Assembly: GCA_002355455.1 (NCBI GenBank)
Contig: AP017375.1
Span: forward strand, 372,001-436,000
DNA length: 64,000 nucleotides
Source: Stanieria sp. NIES-3757
GTDB lineage: Bacteria > Cyanobacteriota > Cyanobacteriia > Cyanobacteriales > Xenococcaceae
Reading direction: 5' to 3'
Shown here: in pieces, positions 61,639 to 64,000 of the stretch
Layout: every line of letters starts with the position of its first letter
Position numbering within the stretch: the stretch's first letter is position 1
Program-made: the position numbers and the translations under genes
The notes under the pieces: generated by a model
What the model was told of the DNA's origin: nothing
Database searches by the model: none
The model's input: only the letters and a program-made list of their open reading frames with translations

Positions 61639-63657
61639 TTAACCTTGTTCGGTATCTGATTCTTTTTCTTCTGATAAATTATTGATTGATTTTTTGACAT
61701 TATTTTCTTCTTTGTCTTTGTCTTTATTCCAATCATTAACCGCATCATCAAATTCTTTTTTGTTATCTTTCATTTCGTCCCAAGTTTCTTTGACATCTCG
61801 CGTATCTTGTGATACTTCCTCAACCAGATCTAAGCCTTCTTGAATGTTTTCCATTCTTTTTAAAAAGGCATTTGACGCATTAATATTTTCAGGCATTCTG
61901 CCATAAATGTTTTCACGAACGACACCGCATTTTCTGAGAGCATTACCAATAATTGAAACGTTTTCGCCCGTTAATTCAGCGATATTTTGAGCCGAATCCA
62001 TAATGTCTCTAATGCCCCATAAAACATTAGCTGAAGCTTGATAAATGCGATTGGCTTTTTTTAGAGCAGTTGAAAATTGAGAGTAATTTTCAGCCCCAAT
62101 AATTGAGGTAACAATCGCTTGGAATTTGCCACTAATCCAGCTACTAACATCAATATCCTTATCTTCATGATCTTTGATGTTAAAAGTAGCTAAAACATTA
62201 TCAACAATCTCGGTAATTGTATAAGCAACATTGTTAGATAACATTATTGCATTATGCAAAATTAAAGCAGTATTGATAACATTTAAAATCTTGTCGGCGC
62301 GAGTTGCTTTCCAAGCCGTATCTGCAAATTCTTGTATTTTTAACAACCCATATTTAGGATGATTAATTACTTGATTTGTATTTTTAACAATAGCTAATAT
62401 TTCTTTGCTTAAAAGTAAGTTAACTCCCTCAAGACCTGCATTTAATCCATCAGCCCAACTTGGCTTCCCATTAAACATATTACTTAAACACTGACCAGAA
62501 GAAGTTTTTTCACAGACAGCCTCTCCTGTCGCTTCTTTGATTTTTGCTTTACTGGTCTGATCGAGGATAAGAGCAAGAGTTGAGCCTAAAGCCGTGATCA
62601 GGTTATCCGTGTTAGATGGTGTCGGAACGTCTATTACAGGTGGATTAGATGTAGTAGGTGGATTGAGTGGTGTAACTCCACCACCTGCCGTAACTCCGCC
62701 TTGGCTACTGGGCTTGACCGATGCTGGAGACTTTAACCCTAAATTATCAACCCCTGGGGAGTAAGTTCTAATCCCTGGAGTACTACCCCAAGCGTCCGAA
62801 CCAGTTTTGGTATAAGTTCTGGTGTAAGTGTTATCTGAAGAAGCAGGAGCGGTATTTATTTTTGGAACATCTTTGGCAGGGTCAGTTATTGGAGGTGCAG
62901 AGGCAGGAGCGTTTTGGTTGGCATTAGGGAAAGTATCGCCTGTCGGAACGGGCGTAATTTGAGGAGGAGCTTTTGCCCCTGGAAGAGGAGGAGCAAAGAA
63001 ATCTTGATTTATTCTCGGAGGCAAACCAAATTTTTTAAAAAACTCATCGTTAGTGTAAGGAGGCTCGCCACTTACTACAGGGTTTTGCGCTCCTTGCTCT
63101 TTTACCCCAGGTACTACTGGTGGTGGGTTTACATCTGGATTGCCATCCACACGAATCCATCCCAAGGGCTTTGCCTCGTTGTAAGCTACCCAACTGATGG
63201 AACTTGCTACGCCGTTATTATAAGTAAACGGGATATTCCAATTGTAATAGTTCAGCCCAGATGTGCTATGAGTGCCGTGATTAAAAGTTGCAACAGGCGT
63301 TCCCCAAGTACACACGCCTGTATAATATGAGCCTGATACATATTCTTCGTATTCGCCATTCGCTTTTCTAAATCGAATGTGCATTTTATATTGGACACCG
63401 CTTACACCTCCGCCATAATAAGGAGCAGGTTGCTCAAAAACAGTATCAACAAGCTTACTTGGCTTGTAAGGATTCTTGAGCTTCCTTAAAAACTCGTCTT
63501 CCCCTTCGTTAAGGGGACGAGCATTTATTGCTTCATTGACGATAAAGACAAGAGGGGCAGAAAGTATTCCTAACTTAATCCCTCCCGGAGGAGAGGGAAT
63601 TTTATTAACAAAGCTTCCTACTTCTTTAACTGAATTAGCAAGAGATGAGATGCTCAT
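61639..63657 (-). CDS. Large (673-aa) multi-part protein, phage-like block
   Basis: The likely start is ATG at 63657 (MSISSLANSVKEVGSFVNKI), because it overlaps the stop of the upstream gene (TAATG); the frame also stays open 19 codons further. Order: an N-terminal part with one hydrophobic stretch; a beta-rich segment with 'GGGVSGVQYKMHIRFRKANG' and 'TWGTPVATFNHGTHSTSGLN'; a Pro/Ala/Thr-rich linker (about 170-350); two Cys ('AVCEKTSSGQCLSNMF'); a long helical and hydrophobic region; a highly charged Lys/Glu/Asp tail. The layout suggests a surface or virion attachment protein, but this is inference. Confidence 0.75.
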   Translation of the reverse strand: MSISSLANSVKEVGSFVNKIPSPPGGIKLGILSAPLVFIVNEAINARPLNEGEDEFLRKLKNPYKPSKLVDTVFEQPAPYYGGGVSGVQYKMHIRFRKANGEYEEYVSGSYYTGVCTWGTPVATFNHGTHSTSGLNYYNWNIPFTYNNGVASSISWVAYNEAKPLGWIRVDGNPDVNPPPVVPGVKEQGAQNPVVSGEPPYTNDEFFKKFGLPPRINQDFFAPPLPGAKAPPQITPVPTGDTFPNANQNAPASAPPITDPAKDVPKINTAPASSDNTYTRTYTKTGSDAWGSTPGIRTYSPGVDNLGLKSPASVKPSSQGGVTAGGGVTPLNPPTTSNPPVIDVPTPSNTDNLITALGSTLALILDQTSKAKIKEATGEAVCEKTSSGQCLSNMFNGKPSWADGLNAGLEGVNLLLSKEILAIVKNTNQVINHPKYGLLKIQEFADTAWKATRADKILNVINTALILHNAIMLSNNVAYTITEIVDNVLATFNIKDHEDKDIDVSSWISGKFQAIVTSIIGAENYSQFSTALKKANRIYQASANVLWGIRDIMDSAQNIAELTGENVSIIGNALRKCGVVRENIYGRMPENINASNAFLKRMENIQEGLDLVEEVSQDTRDVKETWDEMKDNKKEFDDAVNDWNKDKDKEENNVKKSINNLSEEKESDTEQG

Positions 63658-63959
63658 TAGGTAGTAAATCCAGTAGGTAACGCTACAGTCCCTAGCTCTA
63701 GAGCCTTGACCCAAAGCTTAGTAGCTGCGTTTTCAGCGTAATCAGCCGATAAAGCAATACTAATTCTGCCTACTAACCTTGGTGTACCAGTAGAGTCAAT
63801 AATTATCCCGACTTGTACCGCTCTTGTGGCTACCCCGTCCTCTTCCAGCACGTCAATATCTGGGTTACATCTTCCCATTGCCAATAATGCCCAAGCGGTT
63901 AATTTTTCTAAGCTAGCGGAAGCAGAAGTAGGGATAGAGGCTGCGGTAATTGTGGTCAT
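63657..63959 (-). CDS. 100-aa structural-like protein, phage-like block
   Basis: A small non-polar protein: a helix 'ASLEKLTAWALLAMGRCNPD' then strands 'QVGIIIDSTGTPRLVGRISI' and 'ALSADYAENA'. The helix-then-sheet pattern ending near a SADY/ASDY motif loosely resembles one unit of the 163-aa protein. An AAGGAT ribosome binding site precedes the ATG. Upstream, minus-strand codons ending in TAA at 63982-63980 may be the tail of another gene running off the window. Confidence 0.7.
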   Translation of the reverse strand: MTTITAASIPTSASASLEKLTAWALLAMGRCNPDIDVLEEDGVATRAVQVGIIIDSTGTPRLVGRISIALSADYAENAATKLWVKALELGTVALPTGFTT

Positions 63960-64000
63960 TAGTTTTTATCCTTATGAATTTAAATAACTTGGTCTGGGTC

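Noticed and set aside
1-64000. CRISPR array
   Set aside because: No series of regularly spaced direct repeats with unique spacers; the only tandem arrays have a 7-bp unit without spacers.
58116-64000. Type VI secretion, tailocin or extracellular contractile injection system
   Set aside because: No sheath, tube, baseplate or tape-measure motifs are recognisable among the visible genes.

Overview
The window is from a cyanobacterium. The HIP1 octamer GCGATCGC is everywhere, the DNA is AT-rich, and there are cyanobacterial marker genes: MPBQ/MSBQ methyltransferase, menE, DUF1825, DUF3134 and DUF3352 proteins, and short-form hisG. Several kinds of small repeat are typical of cyanobacterial genomes: heptanucleotide tandem repeats and roughly 35-50 nt palindromic elements that sit inside genes. 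I cannot name the genus with confidence; a unicellular or pleurocapsalean lineage is a guess.

Layout. 1-4 kb (minus): an exopolysaccharide group with a cut-off membrane protein, a PelF-like glycosyltransferase and an unusual receiver-domain/HlyD fusion. 4.5-12 kb: core genes (mraY, a ComEA-like protein, a PAS-GGDEF-EAL c-di-GMP enzyme, a YdcF-like protein, DUF1825, PBP1A). DUF3134 and DUF1825 share a 17-nt identical upstream element. 12.2-14.3 kb: tRNA-Val(UAC), then a mobile-DNA scar. A 43-nt palindromic element sits in an IS5-type transposase gene, that IS sits in a second broken IS5-type gene, and a TnsB-like transposase C-terminus follows. 14.4-24.7 kb: a sugar-binding lipoprotein, a VOC protein, hisG, an oxidoreductase, DUF3352, rhodanese, hrcA (with an in-frame insertion), tRNA-Glu(UUC), sppA and an AcpH-like protein.

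24.7-38.6 kb: a GT39-like membrane glycosyltransferase; about 1 kb of non-coding DNA with hairpins; an orphan 1051-aa protein with a nuclease-like N-terminus, a candidate defence gene; and polA. Next comes a plus-strand cluster of a prenyl-phosphate phosphoribosyltransferase-like UbiA protein, a HAD phosphatase, an SMR/ArnE-like protein and a GT87-like enzyme. Together these could make, flip and use a lipid-linked pentose. 38.6-50.4 kb: DUF29, menE, Ppx/GppA, then two convergent histidine-kinase genes with complementary defects (one keeps the H-box, the other keeps the ATP site), an HDAC-like enzyme and a HyuA-type oxoprolinase. 50.7-57.4 kb: a Wzx-like flippase, a copper operon (chaperone, CopA, a 39-aa membrane peptide, a cupredoxin), MPBQ/MSBQ methyltransferase and a FeoC-like protein.

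58.1-64 kb: a tightly packed minus-strand block of mostly unrecognised proteins with an M15 peptidase and a membrane-anchored coiled-coil protein. It looks like the lysis and structural end of a prophage or related element and continues past the window. No tail, portal or terminase protein is recognisable in the visible part. The most promising leads are this block, the kinase pair, the 1051-aa protein and the lipid-linked pentose cluster.
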